Part shown: positions 11,301 through 19,306 of the stretch, in pieces
Layout: each line of letters starts with the position of its first letter
Position numbering within the stretch: the stretch's first letter is position 1
Origin: Gari tellinella
Taxonomy: Eukaryota > Mollusca > Bivalvia > Cardiida > Psammobiidae
Direction: 5' to 3'
Assembly: GCA_922989275.2 (NCBI GenBank)
Contig: OV277864.1
Span: forward strand, 69,382,158-69,446,157
Length of the DNA: 64,000 nt
Made by a program: the position numbers and the translations under genes
Notes under the pieces: model-generated
Told to the model about the DNA's origin: nothing
The model's database searches: none
Seen by the model: only the letters and a program-made list of their open reading frames with translations

Positions 11301-12871
11301 CAAACGATACAGTACTATTCAAGGTGAGTAGATGTATGACTTAGATGTATGACTGTTGTAATGGCAAACGATACAGTACTATTCAAGGTGAGTAGATGTA
11401 TGACTGTTGTAATGGCAAACGATACAGTACTATTCAAGGTGAGTAGATGTATGACTTAGATGTATGACTGTTGTAATGGCAAACGATACAGTACTATTCA
11501 AGGTGAGTAGATGTATGACTTAGATGTATGACTGTTGTAATGGCAAACGATACAGTACTATTCGAAGTGAGTAGATGTAGGACTGTTGTAATGGCAAACG
11601 ATACAGTACTATTCAAGGTGAGTAGATGTATGACTTAGATGTATGACTGTTGTAATGGCAAACGATACAGTACTATTCAAAGTGAGTAGATGTAGGACTG
11701 TTGTAATGGCAAACGATACAGTACTATTCAAGGTGAGTAGATGTATGACTTAGATGTATGACTGTTGTAATGGCAAACGATACAGTACTATTCAAAGTGA
11801 GTAGATGTAGGACTGTTGTAATGGCAAACGATACAGTACTATTCAAGGTGAGTAGATGTATGACTTAGATGTATGACTGTTGTAATGGCAAACAATACAG
11901 TACTATTCAAGGTGAGTAGATGTATGACTTAGATGTATGACTGTTGTAATGGCAAACGATACAGTACTATTCAAGGTAAGTAGATAGGTTAACTAATTAC
12001 CCCATAGCCTGTTTCTAGTTTTGAAGACAGGTTACTACTTAAAGCAGGTTGAAAGTAAAACAGAATGCACCTTAAGGTGCATTCTGCTTTACTGTTAACC
12101 TTCTTTAAGTTACTCTCTACTAGGCTGTAGAAAAATTTTTTTGTCACATATTCATGACTACAAAGTATAACTATTTCTTAAGTAGAGGAATAATTAGAGG
12201 CATAAAAAGGCATATTTATGGGGTAATGGGTTTATGAATTAATCTGTGCTTAAAGCTATAATCTACTAGGAAAAAGAAAATATTTTACGACAACACTAAA
12301 AGAAGGTTAATTGATTGTATGAAAGAAAGGTAACAGCTTAAAGCAAGGTGACAGTAAAACAGAAAGCTCCTAAAGGAGCTTTCTGTTTTACTGTCACCTT
12401 GCTTTAAGCAGTCACCTGCCAGGAGCTTTCTGTTTTATTGTTACCTTGCTTTAAGCAGTCACCTGCCTTAAACACCTTATAGTTATCACACTTTAGTGGT
12501 CTTAATAGAGGTGTTTCACTGTTTTGTATCTATTTTCAGATATCCCTCATTGTAACATTGATATGATAGTCAACTGCCTTGATAGCCATGAGAATTCTTT
12601 CCTCAAAGACCAGTCCTGGTACCAGGCCCATGTCCAGTGGGTCAGTCAATGCAGGGCACCAGTGTTATCCATAGATCCACCAATAGAAACTGTCGACATT
12701 GTCTCCAAGTGGTGTTTGTATCCCATTCTTCCATTGGCTATCACGGACACAACCTCCCAAGTGTATCTCTGTGACGTAGGGCTGCCCAGAAAGGTGTTCA
12801 GACAGGCTGGGGTGACCTACATGTCTCCCTTTGGGCATAAATTTGTGGTGGCTCTGCATGTTAAAACATAG
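2200..12871 (+). CDS. EDC3: EDC3, enhancer of mRNA decapping 3 (7 coding exons)
   Basis: EDC3 is a cytoplasmic P-body scaffold that binds DCP1/DCP2 and DDX6 and promotes mRNA decapping. Exons 2200-2357, 3274-3636, 5965-6053, 6749-7060, 7729-7921, 9434-9651 and 12540-12871 all have GT/AG borders and join without frame break to 1665 nt (554 residues plus stop; human EDC3 is 508). Domain order fits the family: N-terminal LSm fold (about residues 1-75, motif GDVLGTYQGQV), low-complexity linker, FDF motif (DDFDFEKNLALFD near residue 241) that binds DDX6-type helicases, and C-terminal YjeF_N domain (about 308-554, motifs LCGPHVQGAQG and VLSIDPP). An in-frame TAG at 2182 fixes the ATG at 2200. The AG at 2179-2180 suggests a spliced, non-coding 5' exon upstream that I could not place. 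Introns are full of MITEs, and the end of exon 6 is tandemly amplified. Confidence 0.96.
2443..2691 (-). mobile_element. MITE family B3
   Basis: TTAACTATTTTATCACCATGG to CTTGAAAGAGTTAA, TTAA-flanked. Hairpin GCAAACAGTGAAGACCCAGA at 2500-2569. Confidence 0.75.
2758..3045 (+). mobile_element. MITE family A, degenerate
   Basis: TTAATCCGTTACTCCATAAATATGCC left end. The GACTGAAAGTAAAGCAGAAT arm is tandemly doubled (2905-2946). Right end GTCTATGGGGCAACAG is decayed. Confidence 0.65.
3057..3243 (+). mobile_element. MITE family C, 30 nt before EDC3 exon 2
   Basis: CAGGGCTCCAGATAAGGGGA to ATCTAGAGTCCTG. Ends within the likely branch-point region of the exon 2 acceptor. Confidence 0.8.
3274..3636 (+). 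CDS. EDC3: EDC3 exon 2 (end of LSm, linker)
   Basis: Acceptor CTTTCCAG|T, donor GAGAG|GTGAGT. Begins with the last LSm strand (ACDIKELKIVK), then a hydrophilic linker rich in Asn, Ser, Thr and Lys with no recognised fold. Such linkers are unstructured and poorly conserved in EDC3 proteins. Family C MITEs lie 30 nt before and 35 nt after the exon. Confidence 0.93.
3672..3848 (+). mobile_element. MITE family C, right end lost
   Basis: CAGGGCTCCAGATAAGGGGA left end, palindrome centred near 3774, then breaks into a family M element. Starts 35 nt after the exon 2 donor. Confidence 0.7.
3849..4001. mobile_element. Fold-back MITE family M
   Basis: Long inverted repeat: CCTTGGGTCCAAGGTTATAA at the left and TTATAACCTTGGACCC at the right, centred on GAGCCTAGGCTC near 3931. 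Confidence 0.7.
4029..4888. mobile_element. Family J, hAT-like non-autonomous element
   Basis: Ends CAGGGGTGGAAAAATTTGTC and GTGGAATTTTACACCCTG are inverted repeats, with several ACTCGCCC motifs just inside each end. About 860 bp with no transposase frame. Flanks share GCCTGT. Confidence 0.6.
5003..5218 (-). mobile_element. MITE family B2
   Basis: TTAACTCTTTATCCCCTGAA to GGGCTCAATGAGTTAA. The central hairpin is partly deleted. Shares its TTAA with the next element. Confidence 0.75.
5215..5465 (+). mobile_element. MITE family B2, abutting
   Basis: Starts at the shared TTAA (5215-5218); contains GTGCAAACAATGTAGACTCA, a run of 18 A near 5370, and the right end TTTCAGGGGTGAAAGAGTTA. Confidence 0.7.
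5486..5737 (+). mobile_element. MITE family B3
   Basis: TTAACTCTTTCAGCAGTAAG to GGTGTTGAAAGAGTTAA with a full hairpin (GAGGGCTCCTATAGGAGCCC centre). Confidence 0.85.
5738..5937 (+). repeat. Minisatellite, 27-31 bp unit, about 7 copies
   Basis: Unit GAACTTAAGTTACATTTTCC AGTTAAA, with a longer form containing TTTTAAAAG. It starts at the border of the B3 MITE and ends about 27 nt before EDC3 exon 3. Confidence 0.85.
5965..6053 (+). CDS. EDC3: EDC3 exon 3 (linker)
   Basis: Short linker exon (YDDSANGVTRNGARLTPTKD) with acceptor TTCTTAG|G and donor TCAG|GTAAAC. It is kept because it preserves frame between exons 2 and 4, giving Arg and Ala as the split codons. A 27-31 bp minisatellite ends about 30 nt upstream. 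Confidence 0.85.
6094..6285 (+). mobile_element. MITE family C, 40 nt after EDC3 exon 3
   Basis: CAGGGCTCTAGATAAGGGGA to TTATCTGGATCCCTG. Full palindrome centred at 6186. Flanks GGTTTGT and GGTATGT suggest an imperfect 7 bp duplication. Confidence 0.85.
6349..6675 (+). mobile_element. MITE family A, degenerate
   Basis: TTAACCCATTACCCCATAAA left end, then an extra internal block with an ATT microsatellite (6526-6549), then the ACTTAAGGCAGGCTGAAAGT core. Right terminus decayed. Confidence 0.65.
6749..7060 (+). CDS. EDC3: EDC3 exon 4 (FDF motif)
   Basis: Acceptor TTGTTTAG|C, donor TTACAG|GTGAGT. Encodes the FDF motif, DDFDFEKNLALFDKKAVFEE, flanked by basic KIDFKKKAQPR. In EDC3 this segment docks on the RecA2 domain of DDX6. 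The continuing stretch ends KLPKQYGRTYVTG before the YjeF_N domain. Confidence 0.94.
7091..7248 (+). mobile_element. Fragment of AGCTCACC-type element (family P)
   Basis: TAGCTCACTTGCGCACAAAG, then GTGCTCAAGGTGAGCTTTTG and CATCTTCTTCTAAACTACTT: the left end seen in fuller form at 14283. Cut by a family A MITE. Confidence 0.6.
7249..7501 (-). mobile_element. MITE family A
   Basis: TTAACCCATTACCCTATAGC to TTTATGGGGTAATGGGTTAA, TTAA on both sides. Hairpin apex GCGCCTTAAGGCAC. Confidence 0.9.
7729..7921 (+). CDS. EDC3: EDC3 exon 5 (start of YjeF_N domain)
   Basis: Acceptor ATTCATAG|TG, donor AGCAG|GTATGT. Encodes GLVVPSIDYDLRNRILDEAE and SSSEMVLQLLGG, matching the start of the EDC3 YjeF_N Rossmann-like domain (GLVVPSISYEL, ASQMALTLLGG in vertebrates). 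Confidence 0.95.
7978..8085. mobile_element. Fold-back MITE family M
   Basis: Inverted repeat AAGCTTTTGAGTTGAGTCTG with the mirror arm at 8043-8078, outer AGGGTC...CCTTGGGGCC. Same family as 3849-4001. Confidence 0.75.
8120..8480 (+). mobile_element. MITE family E
   Basis: TACAGTGCTCCTTCCCTACA to GTAGAGAGGGAGCAATGTA; TA borders suggest a Tc1/mariner-type mobiliser. Internal hairpin remnant GAATCAAGATCAGAAGCC near 8326. Confidence 0.75.
8542..8640 (+). mobile_element. tRNA-like head of a SINE (fragment)
   Basis: GCCCAGTTAGCTCAGTTGAT followed by AGAGTGTCGGCTTTG resembles a pol III A box region. No complete tRNA cloverleaf follows. Probably the 5' end of the SINE type seen at 16483. Confidence 0.5.
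8758..8992 (-). mobile_element. MITE family A
   Basis: TTAACCCATTACCTCATAGC to GGGGTAATGGGTTAA with complete hairpin around 8844. Confidence 0.9.
9003..9413. other. EDC3 intron 5 remainder
   Basis: AT-rich intronic sequence. A degenerate B-type hairpin lies at 9241-9315 (AAACAGTGAAGATCAAGACC); nothing else recognised. Confidence 0.5.
9434..9651 (+). CDS. EDC3: EDC3 exon 6 (YjeF_N core)
   Basis: Acceptor ATCTTTAG|A. Encodes LCGPHVQGAQGLNCARHL, the nucleotide-binding-like loop of YjeF_N domains, and VFLPNFLRMVQSVEQELK. The last 43 nt (from 9609, MYDCCNGKRYSTIQ) and the donor CAAG|GTGAGTAG are unit 1 of a long tandem array. Only the first donor keeps the protein open: reading on gives GGT GAG TAG. 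Joining base 9651 to 12540 restores Asp and the frame of exon 7. Confidence 0.93.
9609..11985 (+). repeat. Minisatellite made from EDC3 exon-6 end plus splice donor, about 43 units
   Basis: The basic unit is 51 bp: ATGTATGACTGTTGTAATGG, CAAACGATACAGTACTATTC, AAGGTGAGTAG. A 64 bp form carries an extra ATGTATGACTTAG. Unit 1 is the real exon end, so nearly every unit carries CAAG|GTGAGT. Two units (near 9813 and 11131) are truncated to start GTTGGCAAACG. The last donor is GTAAGTAG (11976 on). The 17-codon period leaves long open frames on both strands that are artefacts. A family A MITE starts immediately after the array. Confidence 0.97.
11989..12234 (-). mobile_element. MITE family A, directly after the EDC3 minisatellite
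   Basis: TTAACTAATTACCCCATAGC to GGGGTAATGGGTTTA. Begins within 12 nt of the last array donor (GTAAGTAGATAGG). Confidence 0.8.
12290..12522 (+). mobile_element. MITE family D with duplicated arm, next to EDC3 exon 7
   Basis: GCTTAAAGCAAGGTGACAGT hairpin with apex CTCCTAAAGGAG; the right arm is repeated (12374-12418 and 12421-12465). Right TIR TAATAGAGGTGTTTCACTGT ends about 18 nt before exon 7. Confidence 0.8.
12540..12871 (+). CDS. EDC3: EDC3 exon 7 (C-terminal YjeF_N, stop)
   Basis: Acceptor TATTTTCAG|AT. Encodes VNCLDSHENSFLKDQSWY, APVLSIDPP, QVYLCDVGLPRKVF and SPFGHKFVVALH, closely parallel to vertebrate EDC3 (VINCLDCPENVFLRDQPWY, RIYLCDIGIP, SPFGCKFVIPLH). Stop TAG at 12869-12871. A family D MITE ends about 18 nt before the exon. 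I see no clear AATAAA in the next kilobase. Confidence 0.95.
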
Positions 12872-13268
12872 CTGTTTAAAGCTTAGTTTTGAGATTTACA
12901 TTGAGCCTACAGAGCAAGGGCCTGTTTCATAAACATATCTTAGCTGAAGCTAGTACAATTACACCTGGTATTACAACCACCAACCAAACTGCTTGTTTTC
13001 TGCAGGTTATTTCTGTAGGCAGAATGATGGAGCTTTCTGCTTTACCGTCTTCCTGCTTTAAAGTTGTGCGACTTGTGTACAAAACCATCATGTAGTATCT
13101 TTGGAGTGGATGTAAAAACAGGGTTTTACTGTAACTTACGACAATATTTGTCAGAAGATCGCTAATGAAACAGGACAGGAAGTGTTATGAATAGTGGTGA
13201 TGAAATCAGAAACTGTAAACATTTTAAACTAACCCGTTATTGTCCCCGAAAAAATCTTTTGCAGACTG
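12872..13268. other. EDC3 3' UTR region and flank
   Basis: No coding signal. A fragment AGGGCCTGTTTCATAAACAT (12917) matches the end of family K. No clear polyadenylation hexamer seen. Confidence 0.45.
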
Positions 13269-13269
13269 A

Positions 13270-13707
13270 GTTGTTCCAGATAAAGGGATGTGTTTCAGAT
13301 ACTATCCTTGTGTACTTAACAAAATCTATGTTGTGACCACACATTAGAATTGTCTTAACCCTTTCCCCCATATAAGCGCCTTTTAGTGCATTAATTTTAT
13401 TCCTTCACTGATGAAAATAGTTCCAATTTATACAGTCATAAATATGTATAATACAAAATATTTTCTATATTCTAGCAGATGATAGCTTAAAGCAGGCTGA
13501 AAGTAAAGCAGAATGCGCTTAAGGCGCATTCTGCTTTACTTTCAACCTGCATTAAGAGGACACCTATATTCAATACTAGAAAAAGGCTATGTGGGAAAGG
13601 GTTAAAGAGACAATTCTAATGAGTAGTCACAACATAGGTGTCAGGGAGTAATAGAGGTGAAAATGTTTGAAATCTTCAGTTAAAGCCCTCATGTCTGACT
13701 CCCAGGT
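13270..13707 (+). mobile_element. Old family C copy hosting a family A copy
   Basis: Left part TTCCAGATAAAGGGATG through CACATTAGAATTGTC; right part resumes GAGACAATTCTAATGAGTAG. The insertion is at the apex of the C palindrome. Confidence 0.7.
13355..13605 (+). mobile_element. MITE family A nested in family C
   Basis: TTAACCCTTTCCCCCATATAAG to TATGTGGGAAAGGGTTAA, complete hairpin. Inserted at TTAA in the palindrome centre of a C element. Confidence 0.85.
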
Positions 13708-13864
13708 TAGCTAGAAAAGCACTGCCTATATTCTAGCCCCATTATTTACAAGGAGAGACCTCTCAACAAGTGCAACAGAAAAGTCCATTGGACATGTCCA
13801 TAAATTACTGGGTTACTTTAGGTGGAATGTAAAATAGTGCACAGGGAGAATTTGATATAAACAC

Positions 13865-14245
13865 TAAAACCTGAGTTAAGCCGCCAATCAAGAGAAGATT
13901 TTGCAGTCTTTAACTCTTTGCATGCTGGGTAATGATTTCGTCTGCAACAATTGTCGTCTGCTACTGTTACAAAATGTCAGAGTGTCAAACAGTTTGAATC
14001 CTGATGAGATGCCGCCTTACGCGGCATCTCAACAGGATCCAAACTATTTGCATTTAGGTTACAATTGTTTTAATACCACTAGCGTGCTAAGACTTAAGAT
14101 ACATGTAGATAGAAATCAAATACAGGACAAAATAATGCAAAAATCTGTAGGAGCTTCTTAATTAGTTGTCTAATAAGCTTTAAGCAACAAACCTGCTGTC
14201 CATACTTCTTCTGTGATTACAGCTTAACTCAGGTTTTCCTTTGAG
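13865..14245. mobile_element. Inverted-repeat element hosting a family F copy
   Basis: Ends AAAACCTGAGTTAAGC and CTTAACTCAGGTTTTC are inverted. The interior is interrupted at 13909 by a family F MITE. Confidence 0.55.
13909..14070 (+). mobile_element. MITE family F, partial
   Basis: TTAACTCTTTGCATGCTGGG, then GTCTGCAACAATTGTCGTCT and hairpin CAAACAGTTTGAATCCTGAT with its complement. Confidence 0.75.
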
Positions 14246-14282
14246 AAGATATTCTCATTAAATGACTAGCTTGTATGCATTT

Positions 14283-15955
14283 TTAGCTCACCTGGCACAA
14301 AGTGCCAAGGTGAGTTGATTGTGCTGTGTCCGTCGTCCGTCCGTTCGTCCGTCTTCAACAAGTTCTTTAAACGACATCTCCTCCTAAACTACTGTAAGGA
14401 TTTTTACCAAACTTGGCAGGAATGATTCTTATATGGTCCTCTTTGTAAGTTGTTCAAAAAGTTCAGATCCGTTGCATATCTAGGTCACAGGAGCTAAAAA
14501 TAGATCGTTTAAAAAAACAACCTTAAAAAATCTTCTTGTCTGAAACCACAGTACCATGAGCTTAGATATTTGGCACAAAGCATCATCTACAGGTCCTCTA
14601 TCAAACTTGTTCAAATTATGTCCCTGGGGTCAAAAATGACCCCGCCCCAGGGGTCACAAATTTACATAGAGTTAAATAGTGAAATCTTCAAACATCTTCT
14701 TCTCAGAAACTAATATGGCCAGAGCTTTGATATTTGGCATGGTGACACTTCTAGAGGACCTTTACCAATTTTGTTCAAACTGTCCCAGTCTATTGCATAT
14801 CTAGGTCACAGGAGCTAAAAATAGATTTTTTCAATTAAAACTAAAATCTTCTTGTCTGCATCATAATGAAGCCAAAGTACCCTGAGCTTAGCTATTTGAC
14901 ACAAACCATCAACTGCAGGTCCTCTATCAAGATTGTTCAAATTCTGTCCCTGGGTCAAAAATGACACTGCCCCGGGGGTCACAAATTTACTAATAGAGTT
15001 ATATAGTGAAATCTTCAAACAGCTTCTTATCAGAAACTAATATGGCCAGAGCTTTGATATTTGGCATGGTGACACTTCTAGAGGACCTTTATCAATATTG
15101 TTCAAACTGTCCCGGTCAATTGCATATCTAGGTCACAGGAGCTAAAAATATATTTTTTCAATTAAAACTAAAATCTTCTTGTCTGCATCATAATGAAGCC
15201 AAAGTACCCTGAGCTTAGCTATTTGACACAAACCATCAACTGCAGGTCCTCTATCAAGATTGTTCAAATTCTGTCCCTGGGTCAAAAAATGACACTGCCC
15301 CGGGGGTCACAAATTTACTAATAGAGTTATATTAGTGAAATCTTCAAACATCTTCTTCTCAGAAACTAATATGGCCAGAGCTTTGATATTTGGCATGGTG
15401 ACACTTCTAGAGGACCTTTATCAATATTGTTCAAACTGTCCCGGTCAATTGCATATCTAGGTCACAGGAGCTAAAAATAGATTTTTTCAATTAAAACTAA
15501 AATCTTCTTGTCTGCATCATAATGAAGCCAAAGTACCCTGAGCTTAGCTATTTGACACAAACCATCAACTGCAGGTTCTCTATCAAGATTGTTCAAATTC
15601 TGTCCCTGGGTCAAAAATGACACTGCCCCGGGGGTCACAAATTTACTAATAGAGTTATATTAGTGAAATCTTCAAACTAATATGGCCAGAGCTTTGATAT
15701 TTGGCATGGTGTCACTTTTAGAGAACCTTTATCAATATTGTTCAAATTGTTCCAGTCCGTTGCATATCTAGGTCACAGGAGCTAAAAATAGATTCTTTCA
15801 ATGTATCCTTCAACAAAACTTCTTGTCATACACTACAGTACCCTGAGCTTATATTTTTGGCACACAGCATCATCTGCTCACCTTCCAAGATATTTTACAT
15901 TTACATCAACTGTTCCAGGTGAGCGATTTAGGGCCGTATACGGCTCTTGTATCAT
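14283..15955 (+). mobile_element. Family P element with internal 328 bp tandem array
   Basis: Begins TTTTAGCTCACCTGGCACAA with a short GGCACAAAGTGCC hairpin, then CGTCCGTCCGTTCGTCCG. Ends CCAGGTGAGCGATTTAGGGC and a GCCGTATACGGC hairpin. Three near-identical units of about 328 bp (GTCTGCATCATAATGAAGCC at about 14854, 15181, 15510) fill the middle. This repeat class is widespread in bivalves; I see no transposase. Confidence 0.75.
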
Positions 15956-16101
15956 TTTGTTTTTGATTTTATTGAAGCCATTTTTGTGGCATTTATGACC
16001 CACCTCTTCTGAAATGAAATGACTGATCTGTGATTGAGTTGGTCATGTGTCTTAATTGCATACATTCAGTGTATTGTATTAATTTGTTGATGTTACATAA
16101 T

Positions 16102-16294
16102 CAGAGCTCCAGATAAGGGGGGTAATTCGAAAACTAAAATCTTTATTTCTGCATTAAACCCTATGGTGTCACTACTCATTTGAATCGTCTCTTTGAGACG
16201 ATTCTAATGAGTAGTAACACCAAAGGATTTTGTGATGAAATGAGTGAGAAAATGCTGGATTTGTTCAGTTCACTCCCTTTTAATTGGAGCTGTG
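16102..16294 (+). mobile_element. MITE family C
   Basis: CAGAGCTCCAGATAAGGGGG to TTTTAATTGGAGCTGTG, full palindrome. Flanks share ATAAT. Confidence 0.8.
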
Positions 16295-16482
16295 ATAATT
16301 ATGGTTTTTAAAGTTTTTAGCATGATCAATCATCTAGACTTGTTTCCGGCAAAAACATCTGTCTTGACACTTTTTCCAACCATAGAAGCACCTGTGTAGC
16401 TTTTCCAGGGTGCAAGGTTAAAAAGCTTTTGAGTCATACATTCATTAATATGTGTCATAAGAAATATTTTCTATATTCTAGC

Positions 16483-16705
16483 CTGTGAGATCGAATCCCA
16501 GTAGGGTCGTTCGGATTTTTCATGTGGGGAAGCCTTCCGGCTGGCTTGCGGAAGGTCGGTGGTTCTACCCAGTTGCTGATTTGTGCCTGTTACAGTGCAT
16601 AAAGAACTTCTGGGGTCTTCCTCCACCTGTGATTAGCTGGACGTCGCGATATGACTGAAATACTGTTGAAAGCGACGTAAAATCAAAAACAAACAAACAA
16701 ACAAA
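16483..16705 (+). mobile_element. tRNA-related SINE, full 3' region, 12 bp target duplication
   Basis: Contains GAGATCGAATCCCAGTAGGG (B-box-like), GGTGGTTCTACCCAGTTGCT, TCTGGGGTCTTCCTCCACCT and GCGACGTAAAATC, the conserved middle and tail of a molluscan SINE, then (AAAC)n. Flanked by CTATATTCTAGC at 16471-16482 and 16706-16717, which is family A sequence. Confidence 0.85.
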
Positions 16706-16717
16706 CTATATTCTAGC

Positions 16718-16783
16718 AGGATATTTACCAAAAATATTTTAAATTATTGCAGGATATTTACCAAAAATATTTTAAATTATTGC
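16718..16783 (+). repeat. Tandem 33 bp duplication
   Basis: AGGATATTTACCAAAAATAT TTTAAATTATTGC occurs twice head to tail. Confidence 0.9.
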
Positions 16784-16784
16784 A

Positions 16785-16853
16785 AACAGCTTAGACGCTG
16801 ATCAGGGGGCTCCTTCAAGAGCCCCCTGATCAGCGTCTAAACTGTTTGCAAAG
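16785..16853. repeat. Hairpin core of B/H type without TIRs
   Basis: GCAAACAGCTTAGACGCTGA and mirror arm, apex GGCTCCTTCAAGAGCC. No family termini seen around it. Confidence 0.8.
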
Positions 16854-16904
16854 GATGTATATACTCGTTTTCGGGACAGTAAGAGGTAAAGAGATTTTCT
16901 AATT

Positions 16905-17216
16905 AAGAAATAATAAAATCATACCAGTGTTTTATCGTGCAATCGAACACTGGTAGGAGATTAATTACAACATCTCAACGACTACCAGTCGATTGCAAGA
17001 TAAAACACTGGTATTAATTTATTATTTCAATTCTAACACATAATTTAACCTTAATTTGCACCGAAGCAACGGCCCTACATTTCTTGGCGTACGCATTTTC
17101 GAAGCCATATGACGTCAAGTTAGAACGTTTTAGCGCGTGAGTGTTTTATTGAAAATTCAAACAATGAAACGTTCGTTCTTTATTTATATAGTGGCGTGCG
17201 CGAAGTGTGTTAGAAT
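16905..17216 (+). mobile_element. Family N element
   Basis: AAGAAATAATAAAATCATAC, then hairpin ACCAGTGTTTTATCGTGCAA with its complement near 16985-17016, and a 200 bp right half ending CGAAGTGTGTTAGAAT. A second copy is at 52538-52900. Confidence 0.75.
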
Positions 17217-17516
17217 CTTCAGTATAATATATACGTAAACTGGTTAACACTTTCATCGCTAGGCAGCTAAAATTCACTTTTCAAACATTTTTCTGGATCC
17301 AAAATGTTTGGAACTTGTATCCAGTATTTTTTTCAGTTAGAACTTAAAAAAATGAATTTTGGCATCATAAAATTGAAGACTACACATTTTAGAAGACAAT
17401 ATTTTGTTAAAGCAAACAGTAAAATTTGTCAATGGAAGGGTCAAGTCTATATCAGGAGATAGTTGTTGTAGTGGTTTACCTTCAACAGTATAAACCATTT
17501 TCTACTGTATTGTCTT

Positions 17517-17761
17517 TTAACCCATTACCCCATAAATACGCCTTTTTACGCCTCTATTTTATTCATCCACTGAAGTTCCAATTGATACTGCTACAAATAA
17601 GAATCATAAAAATTTGTTTCTATATTCAAGCAAATAATAGCTTAAAGCAGGCTGAAAGTAAAGCAGAATGTGCCATAAGGCACATTCTGCTTTACTTTCA
17701 ACCTGCTTTAAGTGATCATCTTTCTTTAAAACTACAAACAGGCTATGGGGAAATGGGTTAA
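17517..17761 (+). mobile_element. MITE family A
   Basis: TTAACCCATTACCCCATAAA to TATGGGGAAATGGGTTAA, full hairpin with apex TGCCATAAGGCA. Confidence 0.9.
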
Positions 17762-17892
17762 AGCAAACATTGAGAAATATAATATACAGTCAAACCTGTA
17801 TTAAGCGACCTTTTTTTGGAAGCGTGAGGCTCCAACAGGAGCTTTATGCATTATTTTCCCCCTGTCCTTAGCAACAAACTGCTTATGGGCAT

Positions 17893-18081
17893 CAGGGCTC
17901 CAGATAACGGAAGTATTTCAAATACTAAAACTTTTATTTCTGCATTAAACCCTATGGTGTGACTACTCATTAGAATCGTCTCTTCGAGACGATTCTAATG
18001 AGTAGTCACACCATAGGATTTGGTGATGAAATGAGTAAGAAAATGTTGTACTTGTTTAATTTACTCTTATCTGGAGCCCTG
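17893..18081 (+). mobile_element. MITE family C
   Basis: CAGGGCTCCAGATAACGGAA to TTATCTGGAGCCCTG. Perfect central palindrome; flanks share GGCAT. Confidence 0.85.
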
Positions 18082-18180
18082 GGCATTGGATTGAATGGTC
18101 TCTTAGTACAGGGTTGACTGTATTAGTTGTTTGAATAGAAGGGTTGACAGTTTAGATCTTGATGAGTTGGTATCTCATCA

Positions 18181-18422
18181 GGGGCCCGTTTCATAAAACT
18201 TCGTACGAAAAATGTTGTCGTAAGTCAAATTTTAAACTAAATTTAATCTCTGATTTCTCTATATAATCCTGTCTTGTGGCACCTTTTTGGAATCGTCTTT
18301 TAAAGACGATTCCAAAAAGGTGTCACATGACGGGATTTGATGGACAAATAAATAATAATTGAGAGTTTCATAATCTGACTTACAACAACATTTGTCGTAC
18401 GAAGTTTTATGAAACGGGCCCC
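18181..18422. mobile_element. MITE family K nested in a family F-like hairpin
   Basis: TIR GGGGCCCGTTTCATAAAACT, inverted at 18403-18422, with an inner palindrome TTTGGAATCGTCTTTTAAAG. The outer host resumes as AATACAAACTGTT, paired with ACAGTTTAGATCTTGATGAG on the left. Confidence 0.8.
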
Positions 18423-18765
18423 AGAATACAAACTGTTAGCAAAGTCACCAGCAGGGTACTAGATGGTAGACGCCAATTTGTGAAAGGCTTCAAAAGAATA
18501 GTCCTTTGCTGTTAGTATGTATGATCTTTAAAGAAAAACCATGTGGGTACATATATGTAAAAACTGTATTTTAAATGTACATAATCTTTGTTGTAAAAGA
18601 ATTTCAGTATTCAAATCTTTTATGTATAAATGATTGTAAATTTTAGGTCAAATACCATTGTAAAAAGTTTGGTTAGATATGTGCTTATACATGAGAAATA
18701 TTGTAGTTTTATATTTATGGTGAAGGGTGCAAATGGAACAATTAACAAGATAATTTTATGGGAAT
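18423..18765. other. Intergenic, nothing recognised
   Basis: AT-rich; only the host hairpin remainder at 18423-18438. Confidence 0.5.
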
Positions 18766-19019
18766 TTAACCCATTAACCCATAGCTCATTTCTAGTATGG
18801 AAAATTGGTGACCACTTAAAGCAGGTTGAAAGTAAAGCAGAATGCACCATTAGGTGCATTCTGCTTTACTTTCAACCTGCTTTAAGCTATCATCTACTTA
18901 GAATATAGAAAATATTTCTGACGATACATATTTATGAATGCATAATGTGAAACTATTTTCTTCAGTGTAGGAATAAAATCAAAAGTGTAAAAAGGCATAT
19001 TTATGGTGTAATAGGTTAA
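18766..19019 (-). mobile_element. MITE family A
   Basis: TTAACCCATTAACCCATAGC to TTATGGTGTAATAGGTTAA, full hairpin. Confidence 0.88.
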
Positions 19020-19116
19020 AGTAACCTATATGTAGAAGAACTAGCTGTGCTTGAAATGGAACACAAAGACAGCAAAGTCCCCTACTTCTACAAATTAAAA
19101 GACAGCTATCGGTTTT

Positions 19117-19215
19117 CAGACAGATGGCTGCTTAAAGCAGGTTAAAAATAAAGCAGAAAGAACCTATAGGAGCTTTCTGCTTTACTTGTATCTTGCTTTA
19201 AGCTGTCACCTGTCT
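19117..19215. repeat. A/D-type hairpin core without TIRs
   Basis: GCTTAAAGCAGGTTAAAAAT and mirror arm around ACCTATAGGAGC. No TTAA or TA-type termini. Confidence 0.7.
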
Positions 19216-19306
19216 TTAATCCAATTTAGGCATCTTTGTCTGGGTAGTAGTTGAATTAAGGTTACATTTTATTGATGCCGAATTATTTGGCATTATTTGC
19301 AGTGCT

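Noticed and set aside
9609..11985. Regular repeats resembling a CRISPR array
   Set aside because: Units are directly tandem with no unique spacers, lie in a spliced animal gene, and derive from its exon.
14283..15955. Family P as a Helitron
   Set aside because: There is a hairpin near the right end, but no CTRR terminus, no clear 5' TC and no visible AT insertion site, so I leave the class open.
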